The translations under genes and the position numbers were made by a program. Positions 1 through 11,288 of a stretch of 64,000 nucleotides of DNA are shown here, one piece after another. Source of the stretch: Trichosporon coremiiforme. Its lineage: Eukaryota; Basidiomycota; Tremellomycetes; Trichosporonales; Trichosporonaceae. The notes beneath the pieces are model-generated. The model saw only the letters and a list, made by a program, of their open reading frames with translations, did not search any database and had not been told where the DNA came from. The stretch is from contig BCJJ01000018.1 in assembly GCA_039545355.1 (NCBI GenBank), positions 620,001 to 684,000 on the forward strand, read 5' to 3'. Numbering within the stretch: the first letter of the stretch is position 1; each line of letters begins with the position of its first letter.

Positions 1-627
1 CTCCGGCCGCAGGCCAAGGGCAAGCTGGGCAAGCCCGAAGTGAACCGGAGCGAGACTTGGAGCGCCGTCGACGACGACACGCTGAAGGACGACGAGAACG
101 ACGACGGAAACGACAGCGATGCCGAGAGTGTCGCTTCGGATGCTTCGGATGCTTCGTCCGCGCTCGGACTGGCCGGAGAGCGGAAGGACGACGACAGCAG
201 CGACGACGAGGCTGCCGCCTTTGCCGCGCGGGAGAAGGCCATGCTCCGTGGCAAGGGACGCCCGGAGAAGGGCAAGGCTAGCGGAGGGAAGTTTGAGCGC
301 AAGTCCTTCGACGGACAACGAGCAGGCGCGATCGGCAAGTCGCCGCGGGGCAAGGGCCGGGATCGTCCCGCCCCGTACTCGAAGGACCGACCTCCGCACA
401 TGAAGGGTGGCCCCAAAGGTGCCAAGGGCAAGGGCCGATGGCAGGAGAAGGAGAAGCCCGTCCGCGCACTCTCGCCCCCCACTCTGCCCGAGGCCAAGGA
501 GGGTAGCATGCGCACGATCAAGAAGGAGGGATTCAGCAAGTTCCACCGCTCGGCGGGTGGGAAGAAGCAGCCCAACATGGCTGCGCGCATGGATGTGCTG
601 CTCGAGAAGATTAGAAGGTCCAAGTAG
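1..627 (+). CDS. C-terminal part of an acidic/basic low-complexity protein, unidentified
   Basis: The reading frame is open from base 1, so the gene begins outside the window; the first ATG-like codon inside is not taken as the start. The visible 208 residues begin Lys/Gly-rich, pass through an Asp/Glu/Ser-rich block (about residues 22-75), and end in a Lys/Arg/Gly-rich segment closing with MAARMDVLLEKIRRSK. This acidic-then-basic layout is usual for nucleolar or chromatin proteins, but I recognise no domain and do not assign a function. It ends 62 bp before the stop codon of the convergent PPM1 gene. Confidence 0.7.
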   Translation, partial: LRPQAKGKLGKPEVNRSETWSAVDDDTLKDDENDDGNDSDAESVASDASDASSALGLAGERKDDDSSDDEAAAFAAREKAMLRGKGRPEKGKASGGKFERKSFDGQRAGAIGKSPRGKGRDRPAPYSKDRPPHMKGGPKGAKGKGRWQEKEKPVRALSPPTLPEAKEGSMRTIKKEGFSKFHRSAGGKKQPNMAARMDVLLEKIRRSK

Positions 628-689
628 AGTTCTACTACACTTGTAACATTATGCATTTATGCGGTTAATCTGTGCAGATCTGTATGCTC

Positions 690-1889
690 TCAGAGACCGA
701 CTCCGCTCATTCCCCGGCTGGCCCAGACGACGCAGTAGTGCGAGAGCACAAGACGCAGCTCCTCGATCTCGTCCAGGATCTGCAGCTTCGATATTCTGCT
801 GTCAGCTCAAGCGGTCGTTTCCAGCTCACCTCGCCAGCTCCTCCTTCGGCACGATCGACTCGCGCACCTCCCACAGACTCTTGGCTCCTGCGTCCTCATA
901 ACTGAGTCCGCGTAGACGCTCGGCATAAGCATCCTGGCTATCCATGGCGCCGGGGAGGCTCAGATTCCGTGCAGCAAGGTTGCGCTTCATGACCCTTCCG
1001 AAGGCATCGCTTGGTTGTCAGTTGTGCAAAACACGTCTCAACTCACTTCAACCCAACCATCTCATACGCGACGACGGCGGCCTGCGGGAAGCGTTCCAGG
1101 AACCATTTCATCACCGCGTCACCCTGCGCCGGGGTCATGTAGCAGAACACGCATTCCGAGATCAGCAGCGTGGGCACTGAGGTGTCGAGCAGCGGCGCGA
1201 GTTCCGCCTCCAGCGCGGCGATGTTGCGCAGATCGACTGGTACGAGATCGTAGGAGGGTGAGTGCAATGCCGTACCGCCGTGTGCGACGGTGTACGGTTT
1301 CGGACCCGGACCCAGCGCCTCCGCCAGATGACGGTTGCGCGCTACGCGCTGCGCCTTCGCCGCCGTGAGGTGCGGGAAGTCGACCTCGACATACTTGAGC
1401 TCGCACTCGCTGGGCTTGCTCTGTGGTGTTAGCTCCGCACACGGACCTTCGAAGCTTGACAAGTGACTTTGAAGCAACTCAGAAACCCACCTTCATGCGC
1501 CAGAACCGTGTGTCGCTCCCCGCTCCTAGCGAAACGATCTGCGCCTTGGCCTGCCCTCTCGTGAACGAGTCGATAACGGCGTCCAGCGCCCATGTCCGGT
1601 GATGCGTGCCAACATTAATGAGGGGAGCCTTCTTGGCCCTCTCGCCCAGCTTCAGCTTGTACACGACGCTCGCAAAGGGGTCCTCCAGGTACCCCACCTG
1701 CACGGCCGAGATGCGCGAGAGCGCGGCGTCGTCGTCCGTCGCCCGGATCGCGTCGTCGCCTCCGGCTGGCGCACCTTGTGGTCGGGCACTGGGGGCTGCC
1801 GGGGGTCGCACCATTTCTAGTCCACCGGGGGCGCCTGGTGGTCCTGGCGGTCCTGGTCGACGGAAGGGCGGAACGGGTGGCGGCTGCAT
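690..1889 (-). CDS. PPM1: Leucine carboxyl methyltransferase 1 (PP2A methyltransferase)
   Basis: Predicted to methylate the C-terminal leucine of the PP2A catalytic subunit using S-adenosylmethionine, which steers phosphatase holoenzyme assembly. Four exons (1491-1889, 1047-1420, 830-1009, 690-795) join in frame to 352 residues. Family motifs visible are VGYLEDPFA near the start, the SAM-binding VSLGAGSDTRFWR, the substrate-side YVEVDFP, and LISECVFCYM. The last exons carry DAFGRVMKRNL and the C-terminal LVLSHYCVVWA typical of LCMT1. The N-terminus is a Pro/Gly-rich run. The start was placed at 1889; an in-frame upstream Met at 1994 cannot be excluded. It is convergent with the partial gene at 1-627. 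Confidence 0.88.
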
Positions 1890-2224
1890 GGTCGAGTTGA
1901 GGTGATGGACGGTTCGAACGTTCGTCGCTGAACGATTGACGTGATTGTCGATCTGCAGGGGCGGGGTCCCCGGACTCAAGCCGCTGAGGCTCAATTGCTC
2001 ATGTCAGCTTCCTTGCAGCTTCCTTCCTCTTTGCAGATGCGCAACTGTGTCGTAATAACAGCTGGGGTTGCATAGAGGCAGTGCAGCGCCTTGTGAGTGT
2101 AGCGGGCCGTTTGCTTCCAGTATTAAAGCAGCTCTGCTGTCATCGCACACCCAGCTGTCCGGTTCAAGAAAAACATTCATGCTTCTATGTGTTTGCTTCT
2201 TCCTCTCTACTTCAGATAACGCAA

Positions 2225-2983
2225 TTAACCCAGGCGGAGACCAAGGACGAAGCCAGCAACAAAGGTTGCGCGCTCTGCATGTTAGTTTGGGTCGTCTACA
2301 GCACAATAACTTACGCTGGAAGTTCGCCGTGAGGAAGTCAACAAAGCCCTGGAAGACGCTCTGGACGGTGGGGTACGAGACGACACCCTGCTCGTCGACA
2401 TGTCCGAGGAGACCGTCGTAGGACTTGTTGACCTTGGCCCAGTCAACCTTGACGTACGACTTGGACTGGAGGTACTAATGTCAACTTCAGACCTGAACAG
2501 ATACCTTACCTGGAGGAGGACGAAAACACCACCGAGGAGGAAAGCGAGAGCCTTGAAGCCCTTCTTAACGAAGACACCGGCGCAAATTCCGCAGACAGTT
2601 CCAAAGGTGAGCTGGGTCAGGTTGACGGAGCTTTTAACAGGAGGCTCGTCCTCAACGACGACAGTCTTGCGCTCCACGACGGGAGGGTTGGCGTACGCTG
2701 AGTCTAACCGGACCTTGCGAGGAGCAAAAGTGTAGGCGGCAACACCGAGGCCGATTGTGTACATGTACGCGTTCTTCCATCCTCCCTGCTGGCGCGGGGC
2801 GGAGCGGGCAACAGAGATAGCCTTGGGCTGGAAGGGGGTGAACTGCTGCTGGAACTTGGAGCCAGCAGAGCGAGGGCCGTTGGAAGGCATGAAGTGGAAG
2901 TTGCGGGCGGCGCGGGGCGCAGCCTGGGTGGCCTGCTGCGCCGAGCGGAGGAGGCTCGGGAACATGCCAAGTCGGAACGACAT
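2225..2983 (-). CDS. FUN14-domain mitochondrial membrane protein
   Basis: Resembles the FUN14/FUNDC1 family of mitochondrial outer-membrane proteins; in animals FUNDC1 is a mitophagy receptor, while the fungal role is not well defined. Three exons. Exon 1 begins MSFRLGMFPSLLRSAQQ, an Arg/Ser-rich region that could target mitochondria. It is followed by one hydrophobic stretch (NAYMYTIGLGVAAYTF) and then the FUN14 core LTQLTFGTVCGICAGVFVKK with a second hydrophobic segment. Exon 2 supplies the soluble middle part (KVDWAKVNKSYDG). Exon 3, behind a short intron, encodes RATFVAGFVLGLRLG, the glycine-rich last helix of the family. It is divergent from the TTC27-like gene, with 283 bp between the start codons. 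Confidence 0.82.
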
Positions 2984-3266
2984 GATCGGTGGATGCTGGC
3001 GAGTGAGGATGCGAATGGATGCAAACGACAACTCCAACGTAGCTCGACGCGGCGATTGCGCGATGTCAGGATGCTCGCTAGCCTACGGCCTCCGGGTGAC
3101 CAGCCCTCGATGTACGTCATCTCCGCGTGGTTCTATGCTCTGTCATGTCCAGACGACGGACTTCACGTGACCTCCGTTATGGCGATCTCAAAAGTTGGGT
3201 TGCTGACCAAGACGACAATAATATCTGCGAGAATCTGTTGCATTCCATTCATCACAAACACAAAAT
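2984..3266. promoter_or_regulatory. Shared divergent promoter, FUN14-like / TTC27-like
   Basis: A 283-bp region separates two divergent start codons. It must contain both promoters. I see no clear TATA box. Confidence 0.45.
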
Positions 3267-5900
3267 ATGTCCACGACAGAGTGGGCGCTCGCGACGTCCA
3301 AGGCCCCCGAGGGTTCTGACCGCCCCGCGGAGCTCGTCTGTCAGGTCGTTAAGGCCGACTTCCAGCCCGTCCTCGAGTCCGATGAGGTCAAGGCTGCCCT
3401 GAAGCGCGTGCCCAAGCTCCTCGACGGTCTCCAGGGCACGATGGATGTGGATTCGGCTGGCGAGGGCGACTATGCGACTCTTCTGGCTGCTGCTGTTGCT
3501 CTCCAGCATGCGTTTGTCCAGGCTAACTGGACTGGCCCCGACCTCAAGTTCACCCCCGCTGACGTTGTTGCCTGGATCACCGGCACGGACTCGTCCGACA
3601 AGGAGGCTGCCAACACCAAGCTGAACTATGCGGCCCTTCCCTACCTCACTCTTCTCGGCGAGCCCGCCTACCACCTCGCTGCTCACCCCGTCCTTTTCCT
3701 CCTGTCCGTCCGCATCCTCAAGTACCTCGCCGACAAGAAGGCTCCCCTCGTCACTCTTCCCTGGTGGAGGTTGCGATCGCATCTCGTCCACCTGGCGCTC
3801 CTTGACGAGGCTGTTCCCCTGGACGACGAGATCGTTGGAGATGTTGGTGCGCTGATTCCTTCGGCCCCGGACGCCGACACGGCCGCTATGCTCTCCGTTG
3901 AGCTCGGTCTCCTGCACTACAAGCTTGGTCAGGACAAGCCCGCCAATAACGCCTTCCTCACTGCTGCTCGCGCGAGCGGTCTTGAGTTCGAGCTCACCGG
4001 AGCGATGGGCAAGCGAACAAAGTTCCAGACCCAGGACCACTCTCAGCTTCTTCTCCTCGCCGAGTCGCGGAAACGTGATGGTGAGGACGGCAAGGTCGTC
4101 CCCTCGAAGGGTGCTCCCGAGGCACTCAAGCTTAACGACGACACTCTGCTGGAGCAGACCGAGTACACGAGCACGACGGACGGCTCTGGAGCACTGTCGC
4201 ATCTCGACCCCGGAAATCAGCCTGCCCTGCACCCTCTCGATCAGGCTTTGCTGCTCTCGCTGTGTCTGAACCAGGCGAACAGCTCGCCGTCGCATGGTCT
4301 GACGATCCAGCAGATGATGCCCTTCGTCCAGCGTGTCGTCACCCACCCGACGAACTGGAGTGTTCACACGACTGCCCTTATCCTGCGTGCGCGCCTTGAG
4401 TCGCACCGTTCGCGAACAGTTGAGCGCTCCGCGCTCCAGCTGGCCGCGCTCATCGACCAGATGCCGACGTCTGACTCGGAGCCGGCTGAGCGGTTGCAGT
4501 ACTTCCACCAGCTGCCGCTTCCGTCCAAGTGGGAGATGGAGAAGGAGCTCGCGAAGCGGTACATGTCCCTCGGTGTTATCCGCAGTGCGCTCGACATCTT
4601 CACGCGGCAGGAGATGTGGGAGGATGCCGTCGCGTGTCTTCAGCACATGGAGCGCGAGGCTGAGGCTGAGCGCATTGTCCGCGACCTGCTCGAGGGACGG
4701 AAGCTGGAGTCGGACGTCGTGCAGGCCATGGGCCGTGCGAGCCTCTCCGACGCGCGCCGCGAGAAGCTCGGCTGGGCTCGCGAGGCCAAGCTGTGGTGCC
4801 TCCTCGGTGACCTTGCCCTCAACTCGGACGATGCCCCGAAGAATCCGACCAAGGCGCGCGAGACCGCGATCGAATACTACAACAAGGCTTGGGAGGTGTC
4901 GCGGCACTCGTCTTCGCGTGCCCAGCGTTCGCTTGGTACGCTCTACACGAGTGCGCAGGACTTCGAGTCCGCCGTCCCCGCCTTCCGTCATGCGCTCGCC
5001 ATCAACCCGCTCTTCGCTCATGCCTGGTTCACCCTCGGTGTGTGCCTTATGCGCCTTGGCCGCTGGGCCGAGGCGCGCGATGCGTTTAAGCGCCAGGTCG
5101 GCGTCGCCGAAGACGACTCGGAGGGATGGAACAACCTCGCCGCCGTCTACCTGCGTATGAACGAGGAGGGCGTGCCGGAGGGCGAGAAGCCGCCGCCGGT
5201 CACCTTTGAGAACAAGCAGCTGGCGTACCACGCGCTTCGCTCTGGTCTTCGATCATCCTACAACAACTGGCGCATGTGGGCGAATTACATGGTCGTCGCC
5301 ATCGATGTCGGAGAGCTGAACGAGGCGGCGCGCGCTCAGGGCCGCGTCATTGAGGAGATGTTCGACAAGGACCCCATCGCTGCCGTCGATCCAGATGTGC
5401 TCGACAAGCTCGTCGATAGCGTGACCCGAGACGACTGGAACGGCGGCGAGCCCGCCCAGCCGCCCACGACCTCGAACGAGGGCTGGGGTCTGTACCCTGT
5501 TGTCGAGCGGTTGTTCGAGAAAACTATCATGCCCCGCATCTCGGACAACCCGCGTGTTTGGCGTGCCCACGCCCGTCTTCTGCGATGGAAGGAGGATTGG
5601 GCCGGCGCCATCGAGGACTACATCCGCGCGTACCGTGCCGAGGTGGCGGACGACGAGCGTGTCGAGCGCGATGTCAACCGCTGGCGCGAGGCCGTCCACT
5701 CGCTCGAGGACCTCGTCGCCACGCTCGAGCAGCTCGGCCCCCGCGTCCCCAAGGTCGAGGGCAAAAAGGGCGGAGACTGGCGCTTCCAGGCTCGCGGCAT
5801 CGTGCGCACCTTCATGGGCCGTACGCGGAATGCGTTTGAGAACGAGCCAGAGTGGGACCGCCTCAAGGACCTCCTTGACGAGCTCAAGCGCGCCGACTAG
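3267..5900 (+). CDS. TPR-repeat protein of the TTC27/Emw1 family
   Basis: A single uninterrupted exon of 877 residues, notable here because neighbouring genes are intron-rich. The N-terminal half is helical without clear repeats. Tetratricopeptide repeats start around residue 560 (RSLGTLYTSAQDFESAVPAFRHALAINP, then AWFTLGVCLMRLGRWAEARDAF and GWNNLAAVYLRM), followed by YHALRSGLRSSYNNWRMWANY, the conserved TTC27 segment. The yeast homologue Emw1 is essential and linked to cell-wall integrity; the family appears to act as a protein-assembly or chaperone scaffold, but its exact substrate is unsettled. The antisense strand carries a 659-codon open frame that is a GC-rich shadow of this gene. Confidence 0.88.
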   Translation: MSTTEWALATSKAPEGSDRPAELVCQVVKADFQPVLESDEVKAALKRVPKLLDGLQGTMDVDSAGEGDYATLLAAAVALQHAFVQANWTGPDLKFTPADVVAWITGTDSSDKEAANTKLNYAALPYLTLLGEPAYHLAAHPVLFLLSVRILKYLADKKAPLVTLPWWRLRSHLVHLALLDEAVPLDDEIVGDVGALIPSAPDADTAAMLSVELGLLHYKLGQDKPANNAFLTAARASGLEFELTGAMGKRTKFQTQDHSQLLLLAESRKRDGEDGKVVPSKGAPEALKLNDDTLLEQTEYTSTTDGSGALSHLDPGNQPALHPLDQALLLSLCLNQANSSPSHGLTIQQMMPFVQRVVTHPTNWSVHTTALILRARLESHRSRTVERSALQLAALIDQMPTSDSEPAERLQYFHQLPLPSKWEMEKELAKRYMSLGVIRSALDIFTRQEMWEDAVACLQHMEREAEAERIVRDLLEGRKLESDVVQAMGRASLSDARREKLGWAREAKLWCLLGDLALNSDDAPKNPTKARETAIEYYNKAWEVSRHSSSRAQRSLGTLYTSAQDFESAVPAFRHALAINPLFAHAWFTLGVCLMRLGRWAEARDAFKRQVGVAEDDSEGWNNLAAVYLRMNEEGVPEGEKPPPVTFENKQLAYHALRSGLRSSYNNWRMWANYMVVAIDVGELNEAARAQGRVIEEMFDKDPIAAVDPDVLDKLVDSVTRDDWNGGEPAQPPTTSNEGWGLYPVVERLFEKTIMPRISDNPRVWRAHARLLRWKEDWAGAIEDYIRAYRAEVADDERVERDVNRWREAVHSLEDLVATLEQLGPRVPKVEGKKGGDWRFQARGIVRTFMGRTRNAFENEPEWDRLKDLLDELKRAD

Positions 5901-6109
5901 GGCAGCTAGAACACAATCAGCATCTGTAACTATAGAGTCTAATCATGCATCCTGGTATCTCGTACAACACCGTCTACAGTCGAATGTTAATGGAAAGGGA
6001 GCGCGGGTGGTTTTGGCGGTGTAAATGTGGGAGGTGTAATCGAGGCGAAGGTCGAGTGCGCTTAATGTCTATACGAATGTCCGCAAAAGAGATCGTCGCA
6101 GGTCGTAGC

Positions 6110-6490
6110 TTAACGGCGGCGCTTGGTGCGGCCAGCCTTGGTGCGCGAGACCGGGCGGCCGAGGTGGTTCTGGCCCTTGTGCTTCGGGCGAGCGTCCATA
6201 CCCTTGCTAACACGCCACTGCTCTCTTCGGCTCTCGCGGGGACCGGAGGTGGAAATCTTGCGCTCTGCTCGTCAGTTACATCTGCCTGCGGAAGGGGCCA
6301 ACTCACCCTCCTTCATCTCGGCGTCACCCTCCTGCTCGCCGCCCTCGGCGTCCATGGCATCCTCGTCCTTCTTGAGGAGCTTGGCGGAGACACGGGCGGT
6401 ACGGGCGGCCTCGACGACGGCGTAGTGAGACTCGGTAGCCTTACGCTTGCGCGCGGCGAGCTTGGCCTTGGAACGGAGCGACTTGGCCAT
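6110..6490 (-). CDS. Small basic nuclear protein, DUF2423 type
   Basis: Begins MAKSLRSKAKLAARKRK, the hallmark N-terminus of the DUF2423 family (yeast YBL028C and the animal LLP protein), small nucleolar proteins that copurify with pre-60S ribosomes. Two exons: the first ends after a short acidic patch (DEDAMDAEGGEQEGDAEMKE), and a 42-nt intron with a CTGAC branch leads to an exon ending in a strongly basic tail (DARPKHKGQNHLGRP, then RTKAGRTKRRR). The product is about 112 residues. The ends fit this family well; the exact function is not established. It is convergent with TTC27 across about 210 bp and lies 320 bp upstream of the divergent proteasome gene. Confidence 0.8.
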
Positions 6491-6810
6491 TGTGGTTGTG
6501 TCGGTGCTTGTGGAAGATGGGAGAGACTCGATGCGCCGCCCAAGTCTTGCATCATAACAGCTCGCCCAGCATCCCGCAGACCTGCACTCAGAGGAACTGA
6601 AATCTCTGCCGCGATTAAAACAAAAATTAACGCTGGAAAATAATCCACGCGATCTCCACGTGACAACTCGAGCTCACTCACAACGCGTGTCTCCTAAGAC
6701 GTCAGCGCTTCATCAGCTTCAAGCCGTCCTCGATCCTCGACACCTCCTTACGCTCACATCCTCGCGCTCGCTGAGTATCGACAGGCCAGTCTGAGCTCAG
6801 CTCGCGTATC

Positions 6811-7814
6811 ATGTCCCGCTCATCTTACGACCGGTAGGCTAACTGGTTTCGGCGACGGCTGACCCTCAGTTATCTCACCGTCTTCTCGCCCGAGGGACGG
6901 TTGTACCAAGTCGGTGGGTTGTCATTGCTTCTGGGTGGAACTGACAAACAGAGTACGCCTTCAAGGCTATCACCGGCGAGGGTATCACTGCCGTTGCCAT
7001 TCGCGGCAAGGACACCGCTGTTATTGTCACCCAGCGCAAGGTGCCGGTACGTCAGCTATCAGTGACATACAAGGGAATCAGCTGATGATATCAGGACAAG
7101 CTCCTCGATCCCTCCACGATCACCCACCTCTTCCAGATCACTCCTAGCATAGGATGCGTTGTTATTGGACGTATTGGTGAGCTGAAAGTAGCTGGCCATA
7201 GCTGACAGCAGCCGACGCGCGCGCGCAGGTCCAGAGGACACGGTCAGAAGCCGCCGAGTTCCGCTACAAGTTCGGCTACGAGATCACGCCCGATGCCCGT
7301 GAGCTATTTTATCTGCAGGATGTAAGCTGACATCCAGTTGCTAAGCGTATGGCGAACATCAACCAAGTCTACACGCAGCGCGCGGGCATGCGCCCGCTCG
7401 GCATTGCCATGACTCTGATCGGCATTGACGAGGAGAGCGGACCGCAGTGTTTCCAGATCGACCCCGCCGGCTACTTCGTCGGCTACAAGGCCGTCTCGTC
7501 TGGCCAGAAGCAGACCGAGGCGACCAACTACGTAAGCTTCCCCGAGCTTATCATCAGCTAACCACCAGCTCGAGAAGAAGTGGAAGTCTGTCGAGAACAA
7601 CAAGATCACCCTCGACCGTACCGGCGTCATTGAGCTTGCGATTGAGACGCTGACGAACGTCTGCGCGACCGACTTCAAGGGATCCGAGATTGAGATCGGC
7701 ATCTGCTCCACTTCGCCCGAGGAGAAGGCCGTTGACGGCAAGAGGGGCAACTTCCGCCAGATGCCCGAGGACGAGCGCGACGAGTGGCTCACGCGTGTCG
7801 GTGAGAAGGACTAG
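6811..7814 (+). CDS. SCL1: 20S proteasome subunit alpha-1 (PSMA6/Scl1)
   Basis: Structural subunit of the outer alpha ring of the 20S proteasome. Exon 1 is only 23 nt (MSRSSYDR). Further short exons give [20 protein letters not shown], the alpha-subunit signature, then [43 protein letters not shown] and a conserved [10 protein letters not shown]. The C-terminal exon contains [12 protein letters not shown] and ends GEKD. All joins use GT-AG introns of roughly 35-55 nt, at least six of them. The RxxxS/T-rich N-terminus and the MRPLG spacing point to alpha-1 and not another alpha subunit. The 3' end is convergent with the aldolase gene. Confidence 0.92.
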
Positions 7815-8403
7815 AATAGGTACAGCAGCATTGATGTATGTGAATGATAAGCCGCAGAATGCGCTGCAATGACTCTGAAGGCTGTTGGAGCGATGCGTAT
7901 CTTTTGCGCTTACAAGACAGGAGTGCGGCTGCCACCACATACGGTCCACAGTACCAGGTTGAAGGTCCCAGTTACCACCCTCTCCAGCACCCGCTCTTCC
8001 CACCCATTTACACTGCACCTTCCCTTCCTCTACCCTCCCCACTCCCTAACGTAGTGAGAGGCTTCCTCGACGGGGACTTTTTTCCTGGGAGTCTTGTATT
8101 CTGGAGTTTCGGCTGGACATCTCCTAGTTAGCTTTGCAGCTCCGCTGATAAACTCCCCTTGCTTGAACTCGCTGGTGCTTCACTCTCTGCCTTCTTGCTA
8201 CCATGTCTCCGTAGACGTTAACCAGACCGTCTGGCCCTTGCGAACCACTCTGGGTGCATGCCCACCCTGCTCCGCCTTCGAGAATGGCCTGGAACGAGCT
8301 CTCCTTGTTTTCCTTGGTCCGCATCTTCCCCGGCTAGAGCCCGCAACCATATAGACCTATCATGTTTATACATTAACAATGCGAATCCTACAAGTGTTCA
8401 TAT
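7815..8403. other. Convergent 3' intergenic region
   Basis: This holds the 3' ends of the proteasome and aldolase genes. I see no coding signal or RNA gene. Confidence 0.5.
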
Positions 8404-9467
8404 CTAGAGAGAGCTCTCAAACTCCCAGTCCTCCTTCAGTTCCGACTCAACCATGGCCTTAACCTCGGGCGTAAGCTTACCGAGGGGCAGGCGGCTCGTT
8501 CCACCAAGACCAGGCTGCACGAAGTGGTCGAGGGCGTGCTTCGTGCCCTGAATGCCCGCCTTGACGATGATGAAGTCGCTACGAGCAACGCGGTCCTGGA
8601 GCCTGACGGCCTCTTCGAGTGCCTTGGCGTCGCCCTTGAGACCCTTGAACGCCTGGGTGTAGAGACGGTTGATCGTCTTGGGGAACACGTTGCCGGTGCC
8701 CGTGATGCAGCCGTGGTGCTTGGCGAGCAGGGCGGGGAGGAGCGACTCGCTGAAGCCGGGAAGAACCTGGAATGCTCCCGTCTCCGTGGCCGAGGCGAGC
8801 TGAGCGCCACGCTTGGCGACGAACTCCGGGCTCTGAGTGTAGGCGGCAAGACGCTGGCCCTTGCCGATCATGGCACAGGTGAGCTTGGCACCGAAACAGT
8901 TGGGGTGCTCGGCAAGAGCGCAGAGCTCGTCAGAGTTGAGGTCAATGCCGGCGGCGGCGCCACTGTACGTTAGCTTCTTGCCCGTGTAGGAGCAAATAAG
9001 CTGAGGAAGACTCACGGGAAGTTGTAGATCATAACGGGAATGGGAGAGTGGTCCATGACCTTGTTGAAGAAGTCGAGGATGGCCTGGCGGTCGCGACCCA
9101 TGGCGAAGGCGAAGTATCCGGGGCAAATGACGATGGCGTGGGTAGCGCCGGCGCTGGCGGCGTCCTTGCAGAGCTCAATCGTGGTGGACGCCGATCCGCC
9201 GCCGGTTCCAACGAGGAGGGGGGTGCCCTCGAAACCGTTCGAGTCGAGCGCCTTCCGTCCAGTCTCAACGACGGACCTCCTCTCCTCCGCGGACATGTGG
9301 GACGCCTCGCCATTCGTGCCGAGGAGAACGATACCGACGCCGGCCTGGGCGAGGCGCACAACCTGCGCGGCGAGGGCGGCGTGGTCGATGCTCTCGTCGG
9401 CCTTGAAGGGGGTGGTGAGGGGGACAGAGACGCCGTTCGGCCAGACCTTGGAGGAAGACGCGGTCAT
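8404..9467 (-). CDS. DapA-family aldolase (4-hydroxy-2-oxoglutarate or deoxy-hexulosonate aldolase-like)
   Basis: A class I, Schiff-base-forming TIM-barrel aldolase/lyase. Starts MTASSSKVWPNGVSVPL with TTPFKADESID, the usual beta-1 region. It shows GTNGEASHMSAEER (substrate carboxylate loop), the catalytic tyrosine in MIYNFP and the Schiff-base lysine in CFGAKLTC. One intron splits the protein between NFP and GAAAGIDL. The chain is about 330 residues including the first exon. Fungal relatives include mitochondrial-type 4-hydroxy-2-oxoglutarate aldolase and the L-threo-3-deoxy-hexulosonate aldolase of galacturonate breakdown; sequence alone does not separate these. A TATA-like element (tataaat on the minus strand) lies near 9810. 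Confidence 0.82.
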
Positions 9468-11285
9468 TGTGGAGATAGCTGTGGTGAGGAAGAAGGAGCG
9501 GTGGTAGGGATGAGGAAGTTGTGAGAGGAAGATATGTCTTTTAAACGGAGGGAAGGCGGTCTTCACAGGTCCTCCCCATCCTTGGCCTTCCTCGCCGGCT
9601 CCAGCCTCGGCCCAGCCGGGAAGAACGGCCCGGTACAAGACGGCTCCCAACATGCATAGGCGGGGCATAACGCGGCCCACCAGAGGGATCCAGCGGTTGG
9701 CCGCCGGCGCACTTGCCCACAATCAGAACCCGCACCGCGAGTTGCCGCCTTTCACCGCACCATCCCTGACCAGCACGTGCGGCCGGCCCGGCGGGCCCGG
9801 CGGGTGGGCGAGATTTATACATACAATGGGGCCGGCGTCCTGCGACAACCGCGCCATGATCTGACCAAGCACCGTGCAGCCTATTGTCACTTGCATACAG
9901 CACTGGAAACTGACAATGGTGTCGCTGCACTCTCGCAGTGATAGAGGCAGGGTTGGGGACTGATACTCGAATCGAAACACTGATCTTTCACCTGATTTTT
10001 CTGTCATTGACATTCTGCCAATTATTTTGCAGATCGCTTCTGCTGTCAAAGTCTCAAAGTAAACGGTCTATGTTGCGGGTGCAACCCTTGTTAGCCAGTG
10101 CTTGGATAGTTCAAAGTTCGTGAGCAGCTCGACTGTCAGATCAATGCTACGGTCACCGTACGATAAGGGGCGGGCGGAAAAGATTGATCAGTAAGAGCAA
10201 CCCTAACCTGCCTACTCATCGCCCCCATCGCACTTGCGTAGAAAGATGTTCGGGACCACGAGCAGGAGTGCGCCTGATGGGAATGCGTCAATCTTTTCAC
10301 GCAGCGATAATCGAGAATTCGCTGTGCTGCAGCATATTACCACCACTAAACCGTGAGTGGCATCTAATTTTAAGCAACTCTTGTGCTTCTCAGCTCCTGT
10401 CCTGCTTGAGCTTGGAAAGGGATTACTTGGTCTCAGTATCCGGCACTGCAACTTCTCGAGCACCATGCTCATTGTAGCGCGCTGGTGGTGAGCAAACGGC
10501 TTCCCGGCTACCTGGACGCCCCCGGACCGCAGAAGTGCGGTTCTTCTTCGGAAGCGCAACGTTTCGACGCGTCAGACAGCTGCGCAGGCCCACAGCGACT
10601 GCAAGACTGCACACACGCACGTCTGCCCAGTGTGGTGTCTGAATCTACCATCAGAGGCTCCTGCGTGCCTTGCCTCCTCCTTTTGCCTCCTAATTAACTA
10701 TTCATGCAGGACCGCATTTAACGGCCAAGGAATTTCGCTAGTAACGTCGACTGCCGCGGGAGCGCAGATCGAGGCGCCGCCTGGAGCTCGTTTGGTATCC
10801 TCGAACGAACTCCAAGTCGCTCCTTTCGCGTACCGGCACAGCTCGACAAGATCCCCGTGTCTATCCAGGAGAGAAGTGCGAGTCCCGTGAGTTCTCTCCC
10901 CTCCTCTCGCGCCTTCTAACCTTTGGACAAGCAGCCCAACACGGCACAGCAGTGCGAGAGATCTCGTGGTGCTCTCTCCTCTGTCTCGCCAAGCCCCCGA
11001 GCCCCCAACAGGCGAGCCTAGCAGTCATTTTGGTCTGTCGCACTCCCACCGCCTAGTGACTCTGACGGCGTCGTGCGGGTGTGCGACTTGCTGTGTCGTT
11101 CCCAGGCTCCCATGTCCTCGCCACCTCGTCGTTGCCTAAACGCCGATGGGGTTGTGGGTGTGTTGTGTCAGACTCAGAAGATGGAAGTACATATAACTCT
11201 GCCCCCGACGATATTCACTTCTCTTCCTCTCATCATCTCATTGCCCCTTCTCCTCGACTCTCTCTACTCCCGTCGACACTGTGAT
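9468..11285. other. Intergenic, no supported gene
   Basis: The proximal part is the aldolase promoter, with a GGCCGGCCCGGCGGGCCCGG palindromic GC block near 9780. Reading frames beyond are short and without recognisable motifs. From about 11180 the plus strand becomes pyrimidine-rich after a catataac TATA-like element near 11190, which looks like the promoter and leader of the locus starting near 11289. Confidence 0.45.
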
Positions 11286-11288
11286 CGA

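Noticed and set aside
3252..5231. 659-codon open frame on the minus strand opposite the TTC27-like gene
   Set aside because: It mirrors the GC-rich codons of the real gene, has no domain and no promoter; the plus-strand protein has clear TPR homology.
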